This document shows positions 32,354 through 40,666 of a stretch of DNA of 64,000 nt, one piece after another. The notes beneath the pieces are model-generated. The model was not told the origin of the DNA and did not search any database. It saw nothing but the letters and a program-made list of their open reading frames with translations. Positions within the stretch are counted from its first letter, which is position 1, and each line of letters opens with the position of its first letter. Position numbers and translations under genes: made by a program. Source of the stretch: Pseudomonas graminis. Lineage in GTDB: Bacteria; Pseudomonadota; Gammaproteobacteria; Pseudomonadales; Pseudomonadaceae. The DNA lies in assembly GCF_004364335.1 (NCBI RefSeq), contig NZ_SOCR01000014.1, forward strand, positions 62,001 through 126,000, read 5' to 3'.

Positions 32354-33283
32354 CTAGCACGTGGCCGGGGCCACCGTCAGCGTGCCCGCCTCGGTATCGA
32401 GCACCGCGCGACTGCCCAACGCCACCGCCAGATTGCGGTCACCATGGCCGATGGACAGACCGCCCAGGACCGGAATGCCCAGATCGCCCAGGCGCTCGGT
32501 CAAGACATCGGGCGGCCGGATCGGGTTATTGCCGTGACCGGGCTCGCTGAACTGGCCCAACGCGATACCGCCGAGCCGTTGCAGAATCCCGCAATTGAGT
32601 AGGTGCGTGATATTGCGGTCAACCCGATACGCCAGCTCGCCGACGTCTTCGAGCAGCAGGATCGCGCCTTCCAGATCCGGCATGAACGGCGTGCCGATGC
32701 AGGTGCTCAGCATGCTCAGGTTGCCGCCAAGCAAGACGCCCTCCACCGTCCCAGACGTACGCACGGTGAAGGTGGGCTCTGCCGGGTCCGCATGGATGAC
32801 GGAAGGCTCGGTGCTCATCAATGCGTGCTTGAGCGTGCTGGCAATAATGCCGCCCTTCTCGAGCTGCGCGGCGACTGGGCCGTGAACCGTGGCAAGGCCT
32901 GTGTGGGTCCAGAGTGCGGCGTGCAAGGCGGTGATGTCCGAGAAACCGACCACCAGTTTCGGGTCGCGAAGCACGGCGTCGTAATCGAGTTGGCCGAGGA
33001 TGCGCTGAACGCCGTAGCCGCCCCTATTACAAAGCACTGCGCGGATTTCGGGGTCGGCCAGCGCGTCGTTGAGGTCGGAGATGCGATTGGCGTCGCTGCC
33101 TGCCAGGAACCCGATGTTGTCCAGTGCGTGGGGGTAGACGCGGGGGCGTAATCCCCAGGACGTGAGTTCCCGCACGGCTGCTTCCACCCGGGCTTCGGCG
33201 ACCGGGCCGGCTGGGGATACCAGCGCTACGGCGTCGCCAGCGCGAAGGACTTGGGGGTGAAGAGTTGGGCGGGAGGCAGGCAT
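32354..33283 (-). CDS. ldcA: LD-carboxypeptidase, S66 family
   Basis: 309 residues from ATG 33283. The triad of the S66 family is readable: Ser in VVGFSDITALHAAL, Glu in LEDVGELAYRVDR and His in LSIGHGDRN. It trims the terminal D-Ala of cytoplasmic murein tetrapeptides during cell-wall recycling. No signal peptide is needed or seen. The Shine-Dalgarno is weak, and an upstream in-frame start is possible. Confidence 0.9.
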   Translation of the reverse strand: MPASRPTLHPQVLRAGDAVALVSPAGPVAEARVEAAVRELTSWGLRPRVYPHALDNIGFLAGSDANRISDLNDALADPEIRAVLCNRGGYGVQRILGQLDYDAVLRDPKLVVGFSDITALHAALWTHTGLATVHGPVAAQLEKGGIIASTLKHALMSTEPSVIHADPAEPTFTVRTSGTVEGVLLGGNLSMLSTCIGTPFMPDLEGAILLLEDVGELAYRVDRNITHLLNCGILQRLGGIALGQFSEPGHGNNPIRPPDVLTERLGDLGIPVLGGLSIGHGDRNLAVALGSRAVLDTEAGTLTVAPATC

Positions 33284-33888
33284 TTTTTGGAGACTCGGCG
33301 GGTGTTTGGTGATGGGTGCAATGTAGAGCACTGGGGGGAGTGAATCCAGTGGGGATGGTGATGTGGTATTTGGCACCGACAGGGGACGTGGTTACGAATT
33401 TCTGTGCGCGCTGTGGTGGATTTTGAGGAAGTAACGCTGTCGCCGCGTATTTTGATGTTCCGCGGCATGGAGATTTATAGAATGGGTCTGAGGCGTGAGT
33501 GCGCCAATCTGAGAGCTAGTGAACGGCAGTGCCACATAAATTTTTTGCTGACGTGAGAGGGCAGTCGCCTCGTGATCATCTGTGAAGTGGCAGCTATCGG
33601 CCACAGGCGGCCATACTTCTAAACTTCAATCTCCGAAGGATCTACTTTCATCTTTGCTAATCCGGATAAAAAATTAGACGGGTTTACTAAAAGCGATGAC
33701 AGGCGGGTAATAAATTACGGTCGACCTGGTGTATTCATGGCATTTTGCATTGACTCATGGGGCATCCCTATTGACACGCCGAGGTTTTTACTCTAAACCC
33801 TTACAGCCGAAAGATTGCTGTACTCAAAGCATTTAAACTTTCCGTCCTTAAATGAGGCAGGGACGTCACACAAGGCCAGGGGTGAATT
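33284..33888. other. Gap at the left boundary of the accessory island
   Basis: No convincing gene is present in about 600 bp. Base composition shifts from GC-rich core to AT-rich around 33600. A TTGACA hexamer at 33771 is followed after 17 bases by a poor -10, so it is only a possible promoter for the next two genes. No tRNA or integrase marks the boundary. Confidence 0.5.
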
Positions 33889-35043
33889 ATGAGATCAATT
33901 ACGTTTGTACTGTTAGATAAAAAGGTAAACTCCAGAAATATCCAGTTTGTAATTGATATTGGTAGCTATGCTGAATTAGCTGGCAACATCATAAACAACA
34001 ATCCTTACCAGCGTAACAGGGTAAGTAAAAGCGGCAGCATTTATAATCTTTTGAAGGAAGATATTCTTAAAGAGTGTATCATCCCCCCCATTGTCTTGGC
34101 GTCTACTTCCACCTTGAGAAACGGAAGCACTAACGATGAACTATTAGAAGAAGTTCTAGCCGATTTTGGGAATCTCAAGATTTTAGATGGATTGCAACGA
34201 TCACTTTCGATTATTGATGTATATAATACAAATAGAGATTACTTCGACGGCCTTGCTGAAAAGTACATGATAAGAGTCGAAGCTTACCTATCTATCAGTG
34301 ACACTGGCATCCTTTACAGAATGCTCACCCTTAATACCGGCCAGACCCCGATGACATTACGTCATCAATTAGAAATATTGTTTTCTAAATATGCAGAAGG
34401 TGGGGTTGATGGTGTTACGATTTTGCGAGAAGTTGACGAAGCTGCGGTTAAAACAATTCACTCTTATCGATTTGCTGACTTAGTCGAAGGCTATACATCA
34501 TTTTTAGAAAGAAATGAACTACCAATTGACAGATTCGACATACTTCAGACCGTTAGGACGATAAAATTTATTTCGGATGAAAGCGCCGAGAAAATAGAGT
34601 TTACAGACTTTGTCAGCTCCTATCGCTCGCTATCGCTAGCGTTTGATAATCGGTTTGCGGACTGGCGCTATCCGGACGATGTGGATGAAGACCTGCGTAC
34701 CAACGCGAACCCCTTTGGGCGCGAAGTTTATAAGATTTTCAATAAAAGTCAGCCACTAACTGGTTTTGGCGCAGCAATAGCGGAATTGATGAGCTCAGGG
34801 GTAATTGCAGGCCTAAATGATATCGATCATTTAATTCCACGGTTGGTTTTTGGTGAAAATGATCTGCTCGAGCTAAATAAGTATTTGGATGATATTCGTG
34901 AGAAGGCAAAAAAGATTGGTAATGGTCAGCGGATCTACTTCAAGTTATTTTTTAAATATCTGTTAGATCGCGACGGCAGCTCCTTTCTAAATGTTTCTGA
35001 GTCTTTGGAGAAAGCGAGAAATCGTGCTATTGCAGAGGTCTGA
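33889..35043 (+). CDS. DGQHR/ParB-like protein, first gene of an AT-rich two-gene module
   Basis: 384 residues, much more AT-rich than the core genome. ILDGLQRSLSI (Asp100, Gln103, Arg104) resembles the DGQHR/DUF262 signature DGQ(Q/H)R, and a second motif, MLTLNTGQTPMTLRHQLEIL (about 146 to 165), resembles the N-x-x-Q segment of the same superfamily. DGQHR and DUF262 proteins (DndB, GmrSD) act in DNA modification or restriction. The rest is helical and unfamiliar. GGGG lies just before the ATG. The next gene starts five bases after the stop, so the two are an operon. The fold assignment is inference from short motifs. Confidence 0.6.
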   Translation: MRSITFVLLDKKVNSRNIQFVIDIGSYAELAGNIINNNPYQRNRVSKSGSIYNLLKEDILKECIIPPIVLASTSTLRNGSTNDELLEEVLADFGNLKILDGLQRSLSIIDVYNTNRDYFDGLAEKYMIRVEAYLSISDTGILYRMLTLNTGQTPMTLRHQLEILFSKYAEGGVDGVTILREVDEAAVKTIHSYRFADLVEGYTSFLERNELPIDRFDILQTVRTIKFISDESAEKIEFTDFVSSYRSLSLAFDNRFADWRYPDDVDEDLRTNANPFGREVYKIFNKSQPLTGFGAAIAELMSSGVIAGLNDIDHLIPRLVFGENDLLELNKYLDDIREKAKKIGNGQRIYFKLFFKYLLDRDGSSFLNVSESLEKARNRAIAEV

Positions 35044-35048
35044 AAAGC

Positions 35049-36038
35049 ATGGAAGACTTAATCGAGTTGTCGGATGCGAATGTGCCGCGGGCCTATCTTG
35101 AAGACCCGATGCCTGAAGTACAGGTTAAATATGGAGTGAGGCTTTATACCAAATCTGCGCCAGACGAGAAAGAAATTTCGCAGATCTTTATACCGGGCGA
35201 TACTAAAGAGGTTCGTATTGGATGGCTGATACCTATACTTTCTATAATATCTTCAGAGCATGAACAGTTCGATGATAAATATTTCAGAAAACACGTATAC
35301 GAAGCACTGAAGACGGTCAAAGGCCGAACTCTTCCCGAAAGTATCTACATATTGATTTACAGCACACGCTTTCTTGAGAGTGTCGCAGTCCATCGCGACG
35401 GCGAGCTGGCTTTAGCATTTTTATTATATGGGATTTACCCGTTTTATGGAAAAAGCTCACTCGCCGGGTTAGATTTTAAATTGGCAGTGACTCCAAAAAT
35501 TGTTATTCATAGATGTTTTAACGGTGATAGCGCGACAGGCTTCTTAAAAATATTGATAAGCGAGGTTCTTCCTCGGGAGAAAAACGGCTATGCGAGATTC
35601 ATGTTTTTCTATCAAATATATGAACTTGCGATGGAATTCGTATTTTACAAGAAGGTCAACGAACTTAAAATAAAGCGGAGTCACCTTGGCATTATAAGGA
35701 AGCGAATTGATGAGTATTCATCTGAGAGCAAACTTATAGGATTATTGTATTCCGAAATGCAGCGTGAGGAATACGATGCTAGCTTGGCTGCAGTGGCCAA
35801 ACTAATATTCGAGGATGTGAAGGATGTAAGCTATTATGCCTCCACGATGAAGTCAAGCATGCTTTATGATGTCAGAAACACACTCGTTCATAGCTACTAT
35901 AGATTTAATATCGGAGACAGTCTTTCTTACTTGGCTTCATATTTAGAAGACGAAGTTTTTCATGTGCTACAGTATCTTTATTCAGTCGAGGGAATGAGAA
36001 TAGAGATCGAAGAAAACTACTTTGGAGGTGTTATCTGA
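35049..36038 (+). CDS. Candidate HEPN-domain protein, second gene of the module
   Basis: 329 residues. The C-terminal helical region contains MLYDVRNTLVHSYYRF, where Arg276-Asn277-x3-His281 is the RNxxxH motif of HEPN RNases, preceded and followed by long helices as in HEPN domains. The N-terminal 200 residues are mixed and not recognised (IPGDTKEVRIGWLIPILSII; ILIYSTRFLESVAVHRDGEL). HEPN proteins commonly act as RNA-cleaving toxins in defence systems. Tight coupling to the DGQHR-like gene suggests a sensor/toxin or toxin/antidote pair. Function is inference. Confidence 0.55.
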   Translation: MEDLIELSDANVPRAYLEDPMPEVQVKYGVRLYTKSAPDEKEISQIFIPGDTKEVRIGWLIPILSIISSEHEQFDDKYFRKHVYEALKTVKGRTLPESIYILIYSTRFLESVAVHRDGELALAFLLYGIYPFYGKSSLAGLDFKLAVTPKIVIHRCFNGDSATGFLKILISEVLPREKNGYARFMFFYQIYELAMEFVFYKKVNELKIKRSHLGIIRKRIDEYSSESKLIGLLYSEMQREEYDASLAAVAKLIFEDVKDVSYYASTMKSSMLYDVRNTLVHSYYRFNIGDSLSYLASYLEDEVFHVLQYLYSVEGMRIEIEENYFGGVI

Positions 36039-36802
36039 CTGGCCTAATCGGCTAAGCCAGGGGTGGACCTACCTTGCAATGCCTTTCCGTAATGACTGCT
36101 TCTGGCCTCCTCCTCCACTCATCGTGGTAGCCCCCAAACTTCGCTAGGGCTAGGATGTGTTCGATTAGCCTAAGTAAATCCTCGCGCGATGCGGGCGGAA
36201 CGGATCACTTTCAATTCAGCATGCGCAGGACACAACATTACCCATGGTCGGGTATCCGCTCTGATAAATGCGAAATCTTAGCGAAGCCAACCGTTAATCC
36301 GCCCCTCACCAGGTGACCAAGACCCGGCACGCGAATCACAGCGCGGTGTACCCCGTTACGATGTGGGCCCGAGCTGCAGAGGACGAACAGAATTCGCCGC
36401 GAATTCTCGGCCAACTGATTGTGTAGCGGAGAAACTTGGCTTTTGCCCAAATGGGGGTGTAGAACACAGGGGATGAGATTAATGGTGTCCTGTGCTAGGT
36501 GCGCATTCAGCTCTGGGAGAGAAATACGCGCTAAGGTCACGATCGTTGAAGCCTCTCGGTACTGAATAGCTGACCAATGCTAGCGTTTGTACAAAAAGCG
36601 CGAAATCAGCAGAAACATACTGGTTAAACATACACCACAAAGCACTGGATATATAACCAGACTGCAACATTCAATCATTCGACAGTGGCGAAATGGTTGC
36701 ATGGACCTAAAGGGTGTGGCTTCATTAGCTCGCTCAAACGCAACGGATAGCTGACACTGTGCTGCCTTTGCTGTCAAAACTGTGTTCGTGCAGAGACAAT
36801 TA
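36039..36802. other. Gap between the HEPN module and the ABC-3C operon, with a possible gene relic
   Basis: About 760 bp without a sound gene. On the minus strand, roughly 36052 to 36190 encodes REDLLRLIEHILALAKFGGY followed by HDEWRRRP without a start codon, which may be a decayed C-terminus of unknown origin. Three other minus frames up to 100 codons have no ribosome-binding site and odd composition. The ABC-3C promoter should lie near the right end. Confidence 0.4.
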
Positions 36803-38017
36803 ATGGCCACCAAAAAGACGTTCATGGAAGAATCGACTGCACCAGGCACAGTCGCTGGGTTCGATTACCAATTCCACTACTTCCTTTATCGCTTATTCAA
36901 CATGAAAAAGGGCCAGTCGATCGGCCTTGAGATGAAGGATGACGTACATACCGACATGGACAATGATGTCCAACTTTTCTTTCAACTCAAGCACACCATC
37001 CAGACCCAAGCCGGGGGCAATCCCATTGCCTTGGCTGAACTGGACTCGGATCTCTGGAAGACCCTATACAACTGGGCCTGTGTTATCTCTGACCCGAAGG
37101 ATGGTAGGGCTGAGACTGCAGAACAGTTAACATTCGTGAGACGAACCGAATTCCATTTGGTATCTAATAAAAGTGAAAGCGATTCGAACAAATTTGGGCA
37201 ATTGTTGAGCTTTTTTACTGAACACCCTTGCAGCGAGAACTTGAAAGCGGTTATTGATCGCATTGAGGGCCTAGCTGGCTCTACAAAAGATATGACAATC
37301 AAGGGCTATATCGACACTGTCCTAGGCTTGCAGCCCCAGGTAAGGGAGGAGTTCCTCAGGCGAGTCTTTTTTCAGCAGGCTGCAGGAGCAATTGTCCAGA
37401 AAATAAAGGACTCCTTGCTGGAAAAATTTGTCCATCCTGAGAGGATCGATAGCACTTACCAGCGACTGCATGCTTTAATCAGAGATGATAATTACTTTTC
37501 AATCCTTGCAGGCACAGTTACAGCGATAAAGTTTGACGACTTCGCTACGCGATACCGTAAGGTCATCTCACCAAGTGACAAGCAGACCCTGAGCAGGCAC
37601 TCTTTTCACCCAGTGCTCCCCAAAAACTTGCTCGATCAACGCTTCATTAGACAGCTGATCGCGATTGACGACTTCCCGGACACCGATACCGAGCGGATCA
37701 CGATGTTGTCGACCCATCGAGTCAGGATGGCCCGGAGCCTTGAAGTATGGGTGCAGGGAGGGGAAGTGGTATCTGATGAAGTCCAGGCTCTGCACCAAGA
37801 CGTCTCGCTACGCTGGGGCAATCGACATCACAAGGCATTCAGAAAATGCCCTCCAGCCAAGGTCAACGATCGAGCCTTGGAAATCGTCGATGCTATGCGA
37901 GACGAAAACTACCGACTGGGCGACGATGAGCTGAACACCGAGCAATCCAACGGAGAACTCTATGTCCTCTCGGAGCAGCATGCCATTGGCTGGCATCCTG
38001 ACTGGAAAACGCTATGA
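36803..38017 (+). CDS. ABC-3C system effector with N-terminal restriction-like nuclease domain (DUF4297-type)
   Basis: 404 residues from ATG 36803. The N-terminus has GTVAGFDYQFHYFLYRLFN, then IGLEMKDDVHTDMDNDVQLF and FQLKHT: Glu43, Asp46/47 and Gln61-x-Lys63 fit the E/D...QxK core of DUF4297-like PD-(D/E)xK nucleases. The C-terminal 150 residues (FRKCPPAKVNDRALEIVDAM; YVLSEQHAIGWHPDW) look like the ABC-3C C-terminal domain that docks on the middle component. It overlaps the next gene by four bases. In ABC-3C conflict systems this subunit is the toxic effector. Confidence 0.75.
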   Translation: MATKKTFMEESTAPGTVAGFDYQFHYFLYRLFNMKKGQSIGLEMKDDVHTDMDNDVQLFFQLKHTIQTQAGGNPIALAELDSDLWKTLYNWACVISDPKDGRAETAEQLTFVRRTEFHLVSNKSESDSNKFGQLLSFFTEHPCSENLKAVIDRIEGLAGSTKDMTIKGYIDTVLGLQPQVREEFLRRVFFQQAAGAIVQKIKDSLLEKFVHPERIDSTYQRLHALIRDDNYFSILAGTVTAIKFDDFATRYRKVISPSDKQTLSRHSFHPVLPKNLLDQRFIRQLIAIDDFPDTDTERITMLSTHRVRMARSLEVWVQGGEVVSDEVQALHQDVSLRWGNRHHKAFRKCPPAKVNDRALEIVDAMRDENYRLGDDELNTEQSNGELYVLSEQHAIGWHPDWKTL

Positions 38018-38493
38018 ATAACGAAATGTACGATGATACCCCTCATCCTCAACGTGTCTGGAGTGGCTACAACAACGCCGGGATTGCTGCCGTTGCTATC
38101 GGCTGTGTCTTGAACCATTGCCAAAGCCTGACGTTGGCTAAAGCACTTCTGATCACTCCGATCATCATGCACGCAGAAACTACGAAATTCTTGGCTAGTC
38201 AGCGCACTAGATCTAGGCAAATCGCGTCACTGGTCGCGATCCGGCCAGATTTCGTTCTCAATTTCGACCAGCGCTACCACGCAAGCCTGGTGCATTCCGT
38301 CAACGGCATACAGCTGCTTCATCAACTCAAATTGGCTGCCTTCGATTCTACGATCACCTCAGTAATACGCTTCAACTGCCCTCCTGAGTTTGGCAGGCGA
38401 GCCGAGTCAGTTGACAAGGCGTCGTCTGAGATCGCGAACCTGCTCCAGGCCTCGGAAGAAGAGCTTTACCTGAACCTTAGGATACAACTTTGA
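38014..38493 (+). CDS. ABC-3C system middle component
   Basis: 159 residues beginning MNNEMYDDTPHPQRVWSGYN. The family pattern is seen: early NAGIAAVAIGCVLNHCQSLT, then LAKALLITPIIMHAETTKFL and a later HHQL-like segment. Such middle components lie between effector and ATPase genes of ABC-3C systems and are thought to link them. It overlaps both neighbours by four bases. The assignment uses gene order and overall similarity. Confidence 0.72.
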   Translation: MNNEMYDDTPHPQRVWSGYNNAGIAAVAIGCVLNHCQSLTLAKALLITPIIMHAETTKFLASQRTRSRQIASLVAIRPDFVLNFDQRYHASLVHSVNGIQLLHQLKLAAFDSTITSVIRFNCPPEFGRRAESVDKASSEIANLLQASEEELYLNLRIQL

Positions 38494-40340
38494 AATTTGG
38501 CATCGATACTATTCGGCTTTGGTCACATCAAGGTGAGATACGCGATGTGGATTTCGAGCGCGGGCGGATCAACGTTTTGAGTGGCAGCAGCAACCGAGGG
38601 AAAACGTCCCTACTGCACATCATTGATTACTGCTTGCTGTCCAGCGCTCACAAAATCCCGCATGACGTCATCAATGATACAGTCGACTGGTACGGGGTAA
38701 AATTCTACATCAATGACAAAGAGTTCGTGATCGCGCGCAAGAGCCCGCACGCCCAAACCGTGTCAGACAAGTTTTACCTTTCCAGCGTCGGCGCCTTTGC
38801 GCCAAAACCTTTCGCCAACGCTACTAGTGACGATATAAAGAAGATCCTCCAGAGTGAGTTTGGCCTGAACAACAGTGTAGTGCTCTACGGTGGCCGAGGC
38901 GTACGCCACGGGACGCAAGTATCTTTTCGCTACTTCTTACTGTTCAACACTATCTCCGAAGACATTATTACCAACACCTCCGCCTACTTCGACCATCAGC
39001 AGGATGACCGCTATCGGGTGGCGCTACCGCGAGTGCTCGATCTAGGCCTGGGCATCGACAACCTCGAAAACATTGAGCAGCGCGAGCGACGTGATGACCT
39101 CAAGCGGATGATTGAGAAGCTTGAAAAGAAGAAAAAAGTAATGAGCGGCGGGCGCCACCTTTTTGAGAGCGAGGCTCGCCAGCTTGCCGCGTCAGCGGCT
39201 GAGTATGGACTGATTGAAAAAGTACCTGCAGTCGTCACTATCGACTTTTTGAGGGAAATCGTCAAAGACGTCGCTATGCCCGAGGCCTCCGGAGAGGATG
39301 CAAAACGCCTGAGTCAGGCGCGGTCAAAGCTCTTTGAGATCAATAGGCGCATGCGCCGCCTTCGTGAGTTTTCAGATGAAAATAAGCTGTACAAGACAGC
39401 TCTGAAGGTTACGCATGATAGTCTGAAGCCGTTAGAGAGTCTGCTCAAGCAATCGGAAGAACTGTTGAGGACGGAGATATTTGATGATCTTATCGACAGC
39501 CTAAGTGTTGATCTACGCGCCCTGAAAGCTGCAACCGCAACTAAGCAACCTGTCGACACACAGGTGAACGCTATAATGGATGACTTGAAGGAACAGAAGG
39601 CTGAGCAATTACGGATCATTGAGTCGCTGCCCAAGGAGCAGAAGTCGTTTGACGACACGATCCAATTGGTGAAATTCGTTACTCGAATCGAGACGAAGCT
39701 TGAAACATACACAGCTGTGGCAGCCGACAGTCCAGAAGACTACGACAGCCAGGTCGCGAAGCTGAACCGCGACCTGGAAGCAATGGACGTAACCGACGTT
39801 GCTAGCGTACGCGACGGCACTGTGGGCCAGATTAACGACGTGTCATTGGCGCTGCTTAGCGAAGCAGCATCTGCGATGGACAACTACGCCACGTTCAAGA
39901 CATCGTTCAACTATGAAACGAAAAGGCTACAGCTTCGCCGTCCACAGTCGTCCTTCATCGAAAACGTGGGCAGCAGTTCAAATCATATGTTCCTGCACCT
40001 GTTCATGTTCCTCGCACTTCATGAGGTAGCGATCACTAAGGGGGGAGACTTTGTCCCCAGCTTCCTTTTTATAGACCAACCCAGCCGCCCTTATTATGGG
40101 GAGGAAAAGATCATGGACGAGGTTTATCTTAAAAACTCCGACCAAGCCAAGGTCAGCCAAGCTTTTGAGCTACTCGGGAACTTCGTAACACGGATGAAGA
40201 AACACCACAACACCGACTTCCAAATGATTGTGCTCGAACACGTTCCTGTGGAGCTTTTCCAAGACGTCGCAAACGTTAAGGTACTGCCCGAGTTTCGGGG
40301 GAAAAACGCCCTGATCCCATTACACTGGCGCACGGCTTAA
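38490..40340 (+). CDS. ABC-3C system ATPase, DUF3732 protein
   Basis: 616 residues starting with TTG at 38490 (TAGGAT lies eight bases before). The SMC/Rad50-like plan is complete: N-terminal Walker A INVLSGSSNRGKTSLLHIID (about 29 to 48), a long charged coiled coil (about 190 to 470), a signature-like SSSNHMFLHLFMFLALHEV and a Walker B-like SFLFIDQPSRPYYG. The IDQPSRPYY motif is characteristic of DUF3732. The ATPase is expected to sense invasion or DNA ends and license the nuclease. Confidence 0.85.
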   Translation: MKFGIDTIRLWSHQGEIRDVDFERGRINVLSGSSNRGKTSLLHIIDYCLLSSAHKIPHDVINDTVDWYGVKFYINDKEFVIARKSPHAQTVSDKFYLSSVGAFAPKPFANATSDDIKKILQSEFGLNNSVVLYGGRGVRHGTQVSFRYFLLFNTISEDIITNTSAYFDHQQDDRYRVALPRVLDLGLGIDNLENIEQRERRDDLKRMIEKLEKKKKVMSGGRHLFESEARQLAASAAEYGLIEKVPAVVTIDFLREIVKDVAMPEASGEDAKRLSQARSKLFEINRRMRRLREFSDENKLYKTALKVTHDSLKPLESLLKQSEELLRTEIFDDLIDSLSVDLRALKAATATKQPVDTQVNAIMDDLKEQKAEQLRIIESLPKEQKSFDDTIQLVKFVTRIETKLETYTAVAADSPEDYDSQVAKLNRDLEAMDVTDVASVRDGTVGQINDVSLALLSEAASAMDNYATFKTSFNYETKRLQLRRPQSSFIENVGSSSNHMFLHLFMFLALHEVAITKGGDFVPSFLFIDQPSRPYYGEEKIMDEVYLKNSDQAKVSQAFELLGNFVTRMKKHHNTDFQMIVLEHVPVELFQDVANVKVLPEFRGKNALIPLHWRTA

Positions 40341-40403
40341 ACTATAAGGGGACGAACTATAAGGGGACGGATTTATTTATACCTAGAAAATAAATCTGTT
40401 TCC

Positions 40404-40532
40404 TTATCTTCGTCCCTCATGTGCAAGATGGTCCTGAACGACCCGCTTTTCATCTTCTGTTGCTTCATGGAATGCCTCCCGTAAATGCGCCATTGTGGCG
40501 AGCACCTTAGGCGAGAGTGAAATCTTCCTCAT
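40404..40532 (-). CDS. Small ORF of uncertain reality
   Basis: 42 codons beginning MRKISLSPKVLATMAHLREA and then helical and charged (FHEATEDEKRVVQDHLAHEG). It has a coherent composition but only AGG directly before the ATG. It is divergent from the effector gene and could be the tail of a lost gene. Confidence 0.3.
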   Translation of the reverse strand: MRKISLSPKVLATMAHLREAFHEATEDEKRVVQDHLAHEGRR

Positions 40533-40568
40533 CCTGAAACAAAAACGTCAAATATGACCGTTCCAACA

Positions 40569-40597
40569 GGAACCGGAATGGCCCGCTCAACCACACA
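40569..40597 (+). promoter_or_regulatory. hrp box (HrpL-dependent promoter)
   Basis: GGAACC, a 16-base spacer and CCACACA match the P. syringae hrp box consensus GGAACC-N15/16-CCACNNA exactly. It is 70 bases upstream of the effector-like ATG at 40667, on the same strand. HrpL is the ECF sigma factor that drives type III secretion genes in planta. Confidence 0.85.
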
Positions 40598-40666
40598 CCC
40601 TCTGGAAAACCATCATTGATAGCAGCGATGTCGTGCTGCATCCCCAAAACCAGAGAGAACCTCACC

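Larger units (their letters stand above)
40341..40666. other. Gap holding an inverted-repeat relic, a small ORF and the hrp promoter
   Basis: At 40358-40407 taaggggacggatttattt faces aaataaatctgtttcctta with an 11-base gap, an imperfect inverted repeat like the termini left by REP-transposase-type elements in pseudomonads. A 42-codon minus frame follows at 40404-40532. The hrp box is at 40569. Confidence 0.6.

Noticed and set aside
36238..36849. Minus-strand ORFs of 63-100 codons before the ABC-3C operon
   Set aside because: No ribosome-binding sites, unusual composition, and one overlaps the start of the ABC-3C nuclease gene.
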